From RGIG6353 sp045660745 (GTDB lineage Bacteria > Bacillota > Clostridia > Oscillospirales > SIG627), in NCBI GenBank assembly GCA_045660745.1, contig JAZREJ010000010.1, forward strand, positions 1 through 10,940: DNA of 10,940 bases, in the 5' to 3' direction. The position numbers were made by a program, and so were the translations under genes. The notes under the pieces were generated by a model that had not been told where the DNA came from, did no database searches, and worked only from the letters and a program-made list of their open reading frames with translations. Below are positions 1 to 6,814 of this stretch, one piece after another (positions within the stretch are counted from its first letter, which is position 1; each line of letters begins with the position of its first letter).

Positions 1-121
1 GTTCGGGTTTCCATGTTGTGTACTTGCGGATTTGCTTTCCGTCCACATCTCTTCCAAGAGAAGCAATAAAGCGGAAGGATACAGGACGGTTTTTCTTCGT
101 GGTTTCGCGGATGGTTGCCAT
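1..121 (-). CDS. Tyrosine recombinase (integrase), N-terminal 40 codons, cut by window edge
   Basis: Only the first 40 codons are in the window; the gene continues past position 1. Translation begins MATIRETTKKNRPVSFRF and continues with GRDVDGKQIRKYTTWKPE. A conserved DGK-IRKYTTW segment after a short basic strand is typical of the N-terminal arm-type DNA-binding domain (AP2-like integrase domain) of tyrosine recombinases on clostridial phages and integrative elements. The ATG at 119-121 is preceded by AGAAAGGGG about 7 nt upstream, a good ribosome site, which fixes the start. The catalytic domain with its R-H-R-Y residues is outside the window, so activity cannot be judged. The gene lies beside the 3' end of a tRNA-Arg gene on the same strand, reading away from it, as expected for an element integrated in that tRNA. 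The family call is fairly secure; the element type is unknown. Confidence 0.85.
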   Translation of the reverse strand, partial: MATIRETTKKNRPVSFRFIASLGRDVDGKQIRKYTTWKPE

Positions 122-178
122 AAAATACCCCTTTCTGGCACTGGCTGCAAGGGAGAATATGGAAACCGAAAACCAAGT

Positions 179-200
179 TGTGCGTCAAATGTGCGTCAAA
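179..200. repeat. Perfect tandem duplication of an 11-bp sequence next to the integrase gene
   Basis: TGTGCGTCAAA occurs twice back to back (on the minus strand TTTGACGCACA twice). The period is about one helical turn, and the repeat lies between the integrase start and the tRNA terminator. Direct repeats here fit arm-type integrase binding sites or a repeat at the attachment region; they could also bind a regulator of the integrase promoter. Nothing else recognisable is seen in 122-251, and no convincing integrase promoter was found. Confidence 0.55.
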
Positions 201-251
201 AATGCGCTATTTGCCATTTTCACACGCTGAACTCACTTGTTTTTGAATACG

Positions 252-288
252 AAAAAACCCTTGAAATCGTAGTGATTTCAAGGGTTTT
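252..288 (-). terminator. Rho-independent terminator after tRNA-Arg
   Basis: A perfect 15-bp stem (254-268 with 274-288) encloses a 5-nt loop. On the minus strand it is followed by a run of six T that starts inside the stem. It begins 7 nt after the encoded CCA, so it is placed to end the tRNA transcript. It lies on the integrase side of the presumed attachment core and may therefore be element DNA rather than the original chromosomal terminator. Confidence 0.85.
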
Positions 289-294
289 CACACT

Positions 295-371
295 TGGTAC
301 GGCGTAAGGGATTCGAACCCCTGACCTTTTGGTTCGTAGCCAAACACTCTATCCAGCTGAGCTAACGCCGC
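295..371 (-). tRNA. tRNA-Arg (anticodon ACG), CCA encoded
   Basis: Read on the minus strand, the sequence folds into a full cloverleaf. The acceptor stem is GCGGCGT with ACGCCGT, the D stem GCTC with GAGT, the anticodon stem TTTGG with CCAAA, the anticodon loop CTACGAA (anticodon ACG, normally deaminated to ICG, reading CGU/CGC/CGA), and the T arm AGGGG-TTCGAAT-CCCTT. Discriminator A and CCA follow (295-298). One oddity is a G1-U72 wobble at the top of the acceptor stem, where G-C is usual; this is the part an integrating element would rewrite. The gene has its own promoter upstream and a terminator downstream, and an integrase gene lies beyond its 3' end. Confidence 0.96.
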
Positions 372-388
372 ATTTATTTAGCCTATTA

Positions 389-417
389 AGTATATTACAA
401 AAACCTTAAAATGTCAA
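389..417 (-). promoter_or_regulatory. Sigma-A-type promoter of tRNA-Arg
   Basis: On the minus strand TTGACA (412-417) is separated by exactly 17 nt from TATACT (389-394). Transcription would start roughly 10 nt before the mature tRNA 5' end at 371. A perfect -35 and a five-of-six -10 at optimal spacing, directly upstream of a stable RNA gene, make this a strong call. Confidence 0.85.
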
Positions 418-460
418 CCCTTTTTTGAAAAGTTTTTTCTTTTTTATGCTATTTTTTAAA

Positions 461-489
461 CAAAACGGGGCACAACAGTGTTGTGCCCC
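461..489 (-). terminator. Terminator of the transport operon
   Basis: A perfect 10-bp stem GGGGCACAAC (467-476) with GTTGTGCCCC (480-489) has a 3-nt loop and ends 17 nt after the stop codon of the substrate-binding lipoprotein. On the minus strand it is followed by GTTTTGTTT. On the plus strand the same hairpin is followed by C and six T, so it could work in both directions. Confidence 0.88.
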
Positions 490-505
490 CTTTTTTATAT
501 ATCAC

Positions 506-2896
506 TTACATATTCTCCGAAACATACACAAATGCTCGGCTGTTTATTATTCTGCAGGTCTCCTCAACACTCTTCTGTCCTGCAAAAAATGCGGCGCTCT
601 CCTCGATTACAATATTTATAACCTCATGCTCACGGGGAGCGCGACGACGGGAAACGCTCTTTATAAATTCTGCACTCTCACGTGCCTTTTCATCATCAAA
701 TTCAAGGGTTACAACAGGTTTTTCAGGCAAAATAATATCTTCTCCTGTAGATGCGTCATCACCGTCTATGTCTGTATCAACGTCAACTGACACATCCTCA
801 TCCGATTCTACGTCCACGGGGATCATCACTTCATTCTCCTCCGCATACATAGGCTTCACTATAACCTCATCGGTTATTATTCCGCCCTGATTCTTGCTAT
901 CCTCGACTGCCTTTTTAAAGCTCTCGTCAAGCTTTGCCTCAAGCGACGAGAAGGAGTAATCCTCGTGTTCGTAGATAACCTTCTTCAAAAATGCAAATGC
1001 CTGTTCTTTAAAATGACAATTCTTTGAGATGCCCCACTCACTCTGAGGCTCAATAACCGAGCCCGAGCCACTCGACGTAGGATAGCCTATCATTGTGACC
1101 TCTGCCTCAAACGGGTTATTCTCGCACATAAAGTCCCAAGGAGATGAGAAATATCGGTCAACAAGCAGTATTCCGTTCTCGCGGTAAAGCGACTGCTCGA
1201 CCTCCCAATCATAATCCTCATAATACGTATCCCAATCTATCGTTTCGGGATAAGGCGCACAGAACTTTAAAAGCTCCTGAAATTCCGCACTGTCAAATCT
1301 CGTTGTTCCGTCGGAATAATCAATATAATCATAAAGCGTTACAGACAGGATATTTCTTAAAAGCTGCTCACGCTCCATCTGAGTAAATGCCACAGCGCCC
1401 GGATATTTTGCAAGAGTCTCGTTAAGCTCACGCCAGGTCCAAGAATTTCTGTCACCAACAACAGCGGTCTTGCCCATAAGGGTAGAAACAGAGAAGTTCG
1501 AAATAAGCGAATAAAGCTTACCATCTACCTCACCCGCTTCAAGTATTCCGGAAAGGAATTCATCGCGGGAGATCTCTGTGTCCGAATCTATCAACGGATA
1601 AAGGTCACTCAGCATTCCCTTTGCGGCATATTTCTTATAATCAAGTCCGCTAAGGTCTATAATATCGGGAATATTTCCCTTTATTAACTCGTTTTCAAGC
1701 TTCTCAATACCAACGTCGCGGTCTGCCTCGTAATCATACTCGCCGTAGGTCTTGACACGTACTCGATATTCCTCGTTTGATCGGTTAAAATCAAGCACGC
1801 TCTCAACCATGGTATAATCAAGATAGAGGCAAGCAAGATCAATAACGTACTTTTCAATAACCTCGTCGCAAGGTGTAAGCTTCATTAACACGGGATTTTC
1901 CCAGTCGCTCTGATCAACGTTGTAAAAATCATCACCGATCTTGGTAAGTCCCCAGACGTAATTTGGGTTTATATCCGAGTTGAACCAGTCAATAACTACC
2001 CCTTTTTCCTTGAGAGTAACGGGGTCATATTCGATAAGCCCATTATTATCTACCATATAAAGCCTGCCATCCTCGGTTGTCAAGGGGCTCATTCCCCCTT
2101 TGTTCACACCAAAGCTTCCAAGCTCCTCAAACTTATCTGTCGTCGCATCGTACACACCAAGACAGGTATTCCAGTTCTCATCAAAATACGATACTGCAAG
2201 CTTACCGTTACCCCAACTCGAAACAGTTGAAATATTCTCTACCATATTACATGTGCGAAGTATCTTTCCGTCAGGCGAAACAACGTACGCATTCAAGTCG
2301 GAAAGCACAAGATAGTTTCCGTCATCAAGCAAGGATACCTCAGAAACATAGATGTAAATACCATCCTCTGTGTCAAGCTCAAGCTTAACAGCTGACAGCA
2401 CGTTACCCACAGAATCAACTTTCTGCACTTCCCAGCTCTGCTCGAAAATATAGTTTTCGGGATCAGACCAGTTTTCGTAAGATGAGTTCATCAGGAGAAG
2501 AAATCCTCCCTGTCCATCGGGACGTATGAGCTGAGGACGGTTGTTTTCAGACTCTTGAGCCTCGTCATCCCACTTGTAAAGCTCTTCAAAGGACATTATT
2601 TCCTTCCATTGCGAAAAAGAAGTATCGTTCACGAATATCTTCACGCCTGACTCATAGTACTCATAACCCTGTTCATCTTTCATCTTCTTCTCAACGTTTG
2701 CGAAAAGAAAGATATTATCCCCACTCTGTATCATACTTGATCCGCGCACATCCTTGGGTAAAGGATATTCCGTTGTGAGATACACATGTTCAAGGACTTC
2801 TTTTTCAGGGGCTTTGTTCTTTTTAGATGACGAACATGAAAAAAGAAGCGGAAGCAGCATAAGAGTCGCAAGGGTCAATGCAATTATTTTTTTCAT
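506..2896 (-). CDS. Lipoprotein: propeller-like N-terminal half plus family 1 extracellular solute-binding domain
   Basis: 796 residues. The start is the ATG at 2894-2896: AAGGAG lies 6 nt upstream, and MKKIIALTLATLMLLPLLFSC is a lipoprotein signal with Cys21 as the lipidated residue. An ATG 60 nt further up has no such context. Residues about 35-350 are rich in short beta strands with repeated D-G-x-L/Y and VYD turns, suggesting a beta-propeller or related repeat fold (inferred). Residues about 360-795 resemble family 1 carbohydrate-binding proteins of ABC importers: IPDIIDLSGLDYKKYAAKG, then GMLSDLYPLID, VDGKLYSL, WTWREL, WGISK and a C-terminal IVIEESAAFFAGQKSVEE. The protein is about twice the usual 400-450 residues. 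A strongly acidic Asp/Glu/Val/Ser segment (about 694-720) interrupts the C-terminal part. It is the last gene of the operon and shares ATGA with the gene before it. It probably captures an oligosaccharide at the cell surface for the two permeases; the ligand is unknown. Confidence 0.88.
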   Translation of the reverse strand: MKKIIALTLATLMLLPLLFSCSSSKKNKAPEKEVLEHVYLTTEYPLPKDVRGSSMIQSGDNIFLFANVEKKMKDEQGYEYYESGVKIFVNDTSFSQWKEIMSFEELYKWDDEAQESENNRPQLIRPDGQGGFLLLMNSSYENWSDPENYIFEQSWEVQKVDSVGNVLSAVKLELDTEDGIYIYVSEVSLLDDGNYLVLSDLNAYVVSPDGKILRTCNMVENISTVSSWGNGKLAVSYFDENWNTCLGVYDATTDKFEELGSFGVNKGGMSPLTTEDGRLYMVDNNGLIEYDPVTLKEKGVVIDWFNSDINPNYVWGLTKIGDDFYNVDQSDWENPVLMKLTPCDEVIEKYVIDLACLYLDYTMVESVLDFNRSNEEYRVRVKTYGEYDYEADRDVGIEKLENELIKGNIPDIIDLSGLDYKKYAAKGMLSDLYPLIDSDTEISRDEFLSGILEAGEVDGKLYSLISNFSVSTLMGKTAVVGDRNSWTWRELNETLAKYPGAVAFTQMEREQLLRNILSVTLYDYIDYSDGTTRFDSAEFQELLKFCAPYPETIDWDTYYEDYDWEVEQSLYRENGILLVDRYFSSPWDFMCENNPFEAEVTMIGYPTSSGSGSVIEPQSEWGISKNCHFKEQAFAFLKKVIYEHEDYSFSSLEAKLDESFKKAVEDSKNQGGIITDEVIVKPMYAEENEVMIPVDVESDEDVSVDVDTDIDGDDASTGEDIILPEKPVVTLEFDDEKARESAEFIKSVSRRRAPREHEVINIVIEESAAFFAGQKSVEETCRIINSRAFVYVSENM

Positions 2897-3795
2897 TTTT
2901 TTCTCCTTATATACAAATATGAAAGTGATATAACAAATGCTGTACAAGACACACAAAAGGCAAGAAGCATGACAGAAAGGCTGTCAAGTCTTCCGCGTGC
3001 GGTATTTTCAAACCACGGATATGACACAGGTTCTATAACAAAGGAGCGAGTGAAAAAGTCCGAAAGGTTTCCAAAAAGCTTTTTAAAGCTGTATCTGTTT
3101 GTAAAGTCAACAACAGCGGCATCCCCTGCCACTCCCGAAACAACGTCCAAGCCGTAGCTTCCAACGGGACTTGGGAGTACTATCTCATAGACTGAATAAA
3201 GACTCCCCGGATACATGTCGTCGGGCATTATAACAATCGGATAGTCTCCAAACTGTCGTCTCCACGAATCAGAGTCCTCCGTCTTGAAGACGCCCGCAAC
3301 GTATCGAATTTCAGAGTTTATCTCAAGCGGCATACCGACCGAATCGTAGCTTCCGAAAAGCTCATAGGAGCATCGCTCGTCGATAAGAACTCTGTCCGAA
3401 AAATTATCGTCCTCGTAAAAGAGGGTACCCGATAAAAGATTCACGGGATGGAGCTTGAAAAAATCTTCGTTCACTGAAAGGGTCTTCACACGAAAGCTCT
3501 TTATTTCCTCATACCTCGACACGCTCGCCTCACCGTAAGAAACGTAAGAATCATACCAAAGGCGTCCTTCCGCCGAGTGAGAATCCGATATAAGCCTTGA
3601 ATCAATTCCCACCCTGTAGGAATTGATAACGTCAAACGTCACGGGTTCGTGAGGATATACTGCGATTCTCGCGTAATCCTTTCCGTAAGCATCAGCTGTA
3701 AGATCGGTATAAGCCGCACGCTTTGAAAAGAATATTCCGCCCGTCACAAGGCACAAAACAAACAGACAAAGCGTTACAATATAACGTTTTTTCAT
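2893..3795 (-). CDS. MacB-like periplasmic core protein with only two membrane helices
   Basis: 300 residues. A hydrophobic segment at about 5-23 anchors the N-terminus, a soluble extracytoplasmic part covers about 25-268, and a second helix (about 270-292) ends in basic YIRRKK. The stretch LSVNEDFFKLHPVNLLSG, followed by VLIDERCSYELFG, VGMPLEI and a V-AGVFK segment, matches the pattern of the MacB periplasmic core of FtsX/MacB-type ABC permeases (ending up at FF, sGRxF, vliNe..a..LFG, iG..i, vvGV). Full permeases of that family are about 400 residues with four helices and often carry or pair with an ATPase. Here the last two helices are absent and no ATPase is nearby. It follows the MacA-like adaptor gene by 1 nt with a weak ribosome site, suggesting translational coupling, and overlaps the binding-protein gene by 4 nt. 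It may contact the adaptor outside the membrane; its job is unknown. Confidence 0.72.
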   Translation of the reverse strand: MKKRYIVTLCLFVLCLVTGGIFFSKRAAYTDLTADAYGKDYARIAVYPHEPVTFDVINSYRVGIDSRLISDSHSAEGRLWYDSYVSYGEASVSRYEEIKSFRVKTLSVNEDFFKLHPVNLLSGTLFYEDDNFSDRVLIDERCSYELFGSYDSVGMPLEINSEIRYVAGVFKTEDSDSWRRQFGDYPIVIMPDDMYPGSLYSVYEIVLPSPVGSYGLDVVSGVAGDAAVVDFTNRYSFKKLFGNLSDFFTRSFVIEPVSYPWFENTARGRLDSLSVMLLAFCVSCTAFVISLSYLYIRRKK

Positions 3796-3796
3796 A

Positions 3797-5908
3797 TTAA
3801 TCCGCCAGCCTTACGTAGTCGCCGTCCGATATCGGCTTAGTGGTGGAGGTTATAACAAACTCGTAAAAGTTCGGATAATCAGCACTTGATACAGCACAGT
3901 TTACGTCATCGCTTGCAAGTATTTCAACAGGGACACGAGTCGCAACGTATCGGTTGCCGAGCGGAGTTGATTTTGTTTTTGTAATATACACAAATTTACC
4001 CTTTGAGTCCTCGTGAACCGCGCTCTTTGGAATCACTGCACTGTATGACGTATTTTTTTCTCCCGCAATGAGCGTAAGTGCCTGTCCCGACACAACGTCA
4101 CCCGAAAGCTCAAACGTGAGAAGCCTTGTCTTTCCGCCCTGCTCAGTCTTGATAGAATTGAGGGTTGCCGTAATATTGCTTCCCCAATATCCTCCCGAAA
4201 CGGTAGCGCTGTCCCCTATCTTGACCTTTGCGGCATCCGAGTTGGGAACAGAGAAGGAAAGAGTATATCCGCTGTCTTGCGACTCAATAGCAACTACCTG
4301 ACTGCCATCGTAAAGAGTATCTCCAACACGGCAAGAAAATGAGGAAACCCGTCCGGAATACTTAGCCTTAAATTCCACCGCTCCCTCTCCATGGGATTTT
4401 CCGAGCTCTTTTATCTTCTCTTTTATTTCTTCTATCTTTTCTCTCTGCTTGCCGAGCTCATACTGTTCAAGAGTTTCAGCCCTGCCGTCCGACTCCTTCT
4501 GCTTTTCAAGATTGTATTCCATTCGAGCAAGAGCTTTTTCGGAGGACTTTATCTCAGCATCAAGAGCCGCAACACCGTCAGCATCCTCTTTTTTAAGTGA
4601 GATTTCAGCAAATTTTTTCTCAAGTGCCTTTTTCTCAGCGTTAAGGCTCTTTCGTGTATCGGCAAGGTCTCCCGACACCTTTTCTATTGCATCATCAAGA
4701 GCTTTGCTTGCCTTATCGTAAGCAAGTTTACAGAGCTCGTACTCCTCTTCGGCACTGTCAACTGCCGCCTTGTACTTGCCATATGCACTGTTTTCGGTGC
4801 TGATATCCGATATCTCATCCGACAAGCGTCTCATATCATAAAGCATGTCGTCAATACCGACCTCAATGCCCTTTATCTCCGATTTTGCATTCTTTATGGC
4901 AACGGCGTTATCAGAACACTCTTTTTCCGCGTCATTGTATGCTTTATAAAGCGCTTTAAGTCCCGTCCACGCGCTCTTCTGTGCGTCATCTGAGGGCTCT
5001 GTTTCGGCATCAAAATCCCCCCACGCACTATTGTACTCCGCAAGAGAAGTATTGTATGACGCCTTTGCACTGTCCCTTACGCCCTCAAGCGCCAGAACAT
5101 CAGCGTACTCCGCCTTCGCGTCAGAGAGCTTATCATAAAGCTTGGATAGTGAACGGGAATATCCGTCATACTGCGAATTGAGAGAGGAAAGGTCGGTATA
5201 GGAATACTCGGAAAGCTTATCCTTGTTATTGTTAAGAGTAGTTTCGGCATAGTCAAGAACTCCCGCCACACGCTCAAGCTCACTTCTCGCCTTGACGATT
5301 TCGGGATCATTCGAGTTTTCGGATATCTCACTTATCTGTTCTTCAAGAGCTTCAAGCTTTTCTTCAAGCTCGGCAATGCTCTTTTCAAGCGCCTCGTATT
5401 CTCCGTATACCGAATCAAGATAATCGTCGGTATACAAAAGGCGCTTCTCCTTCAGCTCTTCAAGCGCATCTCTTGCATCGGCAAGCTCCATTTCCTCAAG
5501 GATATAATCAGGAGAGGTATTCGTAATAAGCGCTCTTTCATACGCCTCCTCCAGTGATTTAAGCTGTTCACCAAGCGCTTCAAGCTCCGTCTGATTATTA
5601 TACTCATCATTTGATTCAAGGGTCATAAGCACCTGTCCCTCGACCACGTCATCGCCTTCCCTGATAAAGACCTCAATGACTCTTTGATTTCCCTTTACCG
5701 CCTGTTCAAATACGGAATTTGCCTGCACGACACCCGAACCGCGCACACCCGTGCGGATGCTTCCGTACTCTGCATATTTACCGTTTATCTCAGGTAGTGA
5801 ATAATTCATTATCGTATTTGAAAAGAAGGTGAGAATAAGCATCACTATAAGAAATACGATAGCTATATTCTTTATTATATCTTTTCGTGTTTTTGTTGAT
5901 CTTGTCAT
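3797..5908 (-). CDS. HlyD/MacA-like adaptor with very long coiled coil
   Basis: 703 residues. A basic N-terminus and one membrane helix (about 12-33) are followed by the first half of a lipoyl-like domain (about 50-98, including GSGVVQA and VIREGDDVVEGQVL-type residues). Residues about 103-503 are almost entirely charged heptad-like helix with only three prolines (133, 202, 305). The second lipoyl half is at about 508-543 (AKYSGRVSSF, VGDTLYDGSQVVAIES), then a beta-barrel region (about 547-615) and a membrane-proximal C-terminal region (about 620-700, with AVIPKSAVHEDSKGKFVYI). This order is that of periplasmic adaptors of MacAB/HlyD exporters; Gram-positive relatives exist. Those proteins usually have 350-450 residues, so the coiled coil is greatly enlarged. 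The ATG has AAAGGA about 7 nt upstream and lies 12 nt after the MalG-type gene. Its natural partner is probably the MacB-core protein encoded next. Export of a substrate is not shown; a scaffold role is equally possible. Confidence 0.82.
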   Translation of the reverse strand: MTRSTKTRKDIIKNIAIVFLIVMLILTFFSNTIMNYSLPEINGKYAEYGSIRTGVRGSGVVQANSVFEQAVKGNQRVIEVFIREGDDVVEGQVLMTLESNDEYNNQTELEALGEQLKSLEEAYERALITNTSPDYILEEMELADARDALEELKEKRLLYTDDYLDSVYGEYEALEKSIAELEEKLEALEEQISEISENSNDPEIVKARSELERVAGVLDYAETTLNNNKDKLSEYSYTDLSSLNSQYDGYSRSLSKLYDKLSDAKAEYADVLALEGVRDSAKASYNTSLAEYNSAWGDFDAETEPSDDAQKSAWTGLKALYKAYNDAEKECSDNAVAIKNAKSEIKGIEVGIDDMLYDMRRLSDEISDISTENSAYGKYKAAVDSAEEEYELCKLAYDKASKALDDAIEKVSGDLADTRKSLNAEKKALEKKFAEISLKKEDADGVAALDAEIKSSEKALARMEYNLEKQKESDGRAETLEQYELGKQREKIEEIKEKIKELGKSHGEGAVEFKAKYSGRVSSFSCRVGDTLYDGSQVVAIESQDSGYTLSFSVPNSDAAKVKIGDSATVSGGYWGSNITATLNSIKTEQGGKTRLLTFELSGDVVSGQALTLIAGEKNTSYSAVIPKSAVHEDSKGKFVYITKTKSTPLGNRYVATRVPVEILASDDVNCAVSSADYPNFYEFVITSTTKPISDGDYVRLAD

Positions 5909-5920
5909 GACTTGTCCTTT

Positions 5921-6814
5921 CTATCCTTTCACGCTTCCCGAATATGCGATACCCTCCACAAGATTTTCCTCTCCGTGTAAAAAGAGCAAAACGGGTGGTA
6001 TCATATAGACTACCGATGCCGCAAACGCTATTCCAACTTCCCCTGTATTAATCGAGTAAAGGAACACCGAAAGTGGCTGTTTTTCAGGGTCGTCAAGAAG
6101 AATGAGCACCTGCTCGACCATATTCCAGTTATCAATAAACGTGAGTATTGCCACCGAATAAAGTGCCGACGAGCACATCGGAAGGCATATTTTATAAAAT
6201 ATCTTAAAATCCCCCGCACCGTCAAGACGTGCCGACTCTATGACCGCTGACGGAATACGTCGCATACTTTTTGTAAGTATAAAGACCGAGAGTGGGGTGA
6301 ATATTCCCGGAAGGAGTATCGACCAGCGCGAACCAAGTATACCGAGGCTGTCGGACACGAGGTAATTCGGAACAAGCGTCACCTGATACGGCATAAGCAT
6401 AAGTATTATGTATGAGAAAAATATTACGTTTTTTACTCTTGAACGTGAAATGTAAAAGCCATATGCCGCAAAGGATGCTATTATCAACTGTCCAAGCATA
6501 ATGGGAAGTGTCAGAAGCACCGAATTCCAGAATTTCAAGAGATACTCAGGGCTTCTGAAAAGCACCGTTACGTACTGCTTGAAGCTTACCATATCGGGGA
6601 TATATTTGAGGTTCACCTTCTCGGACATATAAGAACCTCCGCCCCCCACGTCTCCGAGCACCGCTCCGTAGTTTGACGTAAGCTCACTTTCGGACATAAA
6701 AGAGTTTGTAACGGTGAGCAGAGTAGGCATGAGAAAGACGAATGCGAAGGCAAGAAGCCATACAAAGAGAAGCGCAAGACGGATGCGGCGGATAAATTTT
6801 CGTGTTTTTTTCAT
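5921..6814 (-). CDS. Carbohydrate ABC transporter permease, MalG type
   Basis: 297 residues with about six membrane helices, the first at about 12-35. The cytoplasmic EAA loop that docks the ATPase is seen at about 193-212: ESARLDGAGDFKIFYKICLP, with the conserved G at +6 and the I-x-LP ending. The C-terminus LVEGIAYSGSVKG is the usual MalG-family ending (family form GxxxGAVKG). A 30-residue Gly/Ser-containing extracytoplasmic segment (about 42-75) after helix 1 is common in this subfamily. Its ATG overlaps the stop of the MalF-type gene (ATGA, 6811-6814). GGAGG lies too close to the ATG to be ideal, and AAAGGA about 9 nt upstream or coupled translation may be used instead. With its partner it forms the membrane channel for sugar uptake; the substrate cannot be read from sequence. 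Confidence 0.94.
   Translation of the reverse strand: MKKTRKFIRRIRLALLFVWLLAFAFVFLMPTLLTVTNSFMSESELTSNYGAVLGDVGGGGSYMSEKVNLKYIPDMVSFKQYVTVLFRSPEYLLKFWNSVLLTLPIMLGQLIIASFAAYGFYISRSRVKNVIFFSYIILMLMPYQVTLVPNYLVSDSLGILGSRWSILLPGIFTPLSVFILTKSMRRIPSAVIESARLDGAGDFKIFYKICLPMCSSALYSVAILTFIDNWNMVEQVLILLDDPEKQPLSVFLYSINTGEVGIAFAASVVYMIPPVLLFLHGEENLVEGIAYSGSVKG

Larger units (their letters stand above)
1..335. mobile_element. One end of a putative integrative element inserted at the 3' end of tRNA-Arg
   Basis: A tyrosine recombinase gene starts about 175 bp from the 3' end of a tRNA gene, with a short tandem repeat between them. Tyrosine-recombinase elements often use the 3' half of a tRNA gene as attB and restore it on insertion. 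By inference, the element lies to the left of the window and its attachment core overlaps the tRNA 3' end (about 295-335). The second att copy is not in this window, so neither the exact boundary nor the element's size can be given. Confidence 0.5.

Noticed and set aside
18..307. Small plus-strand open frames at the left edge
   Set aside because: They overlap the integrase start, the tandem repeat and the tRNA terminator on the opposite strand; none has a ribosome site or a family-like sequence.
425..890. Two short plus-strand open frames over the end of the lipoprotein gene
   Set aside because: They are shadows of the minus-strand gene and its terminator, with no ribosome site or plausible product.
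2897..2956. Upstream ATG extending the binding lipoprotein by 20 residues
   Set aside because: It would put extra residues before a perfect lipoprotein signal peptide and lies inside the preceding gene; the ATG at 2894-2896 has AAGGAG at the right distance.
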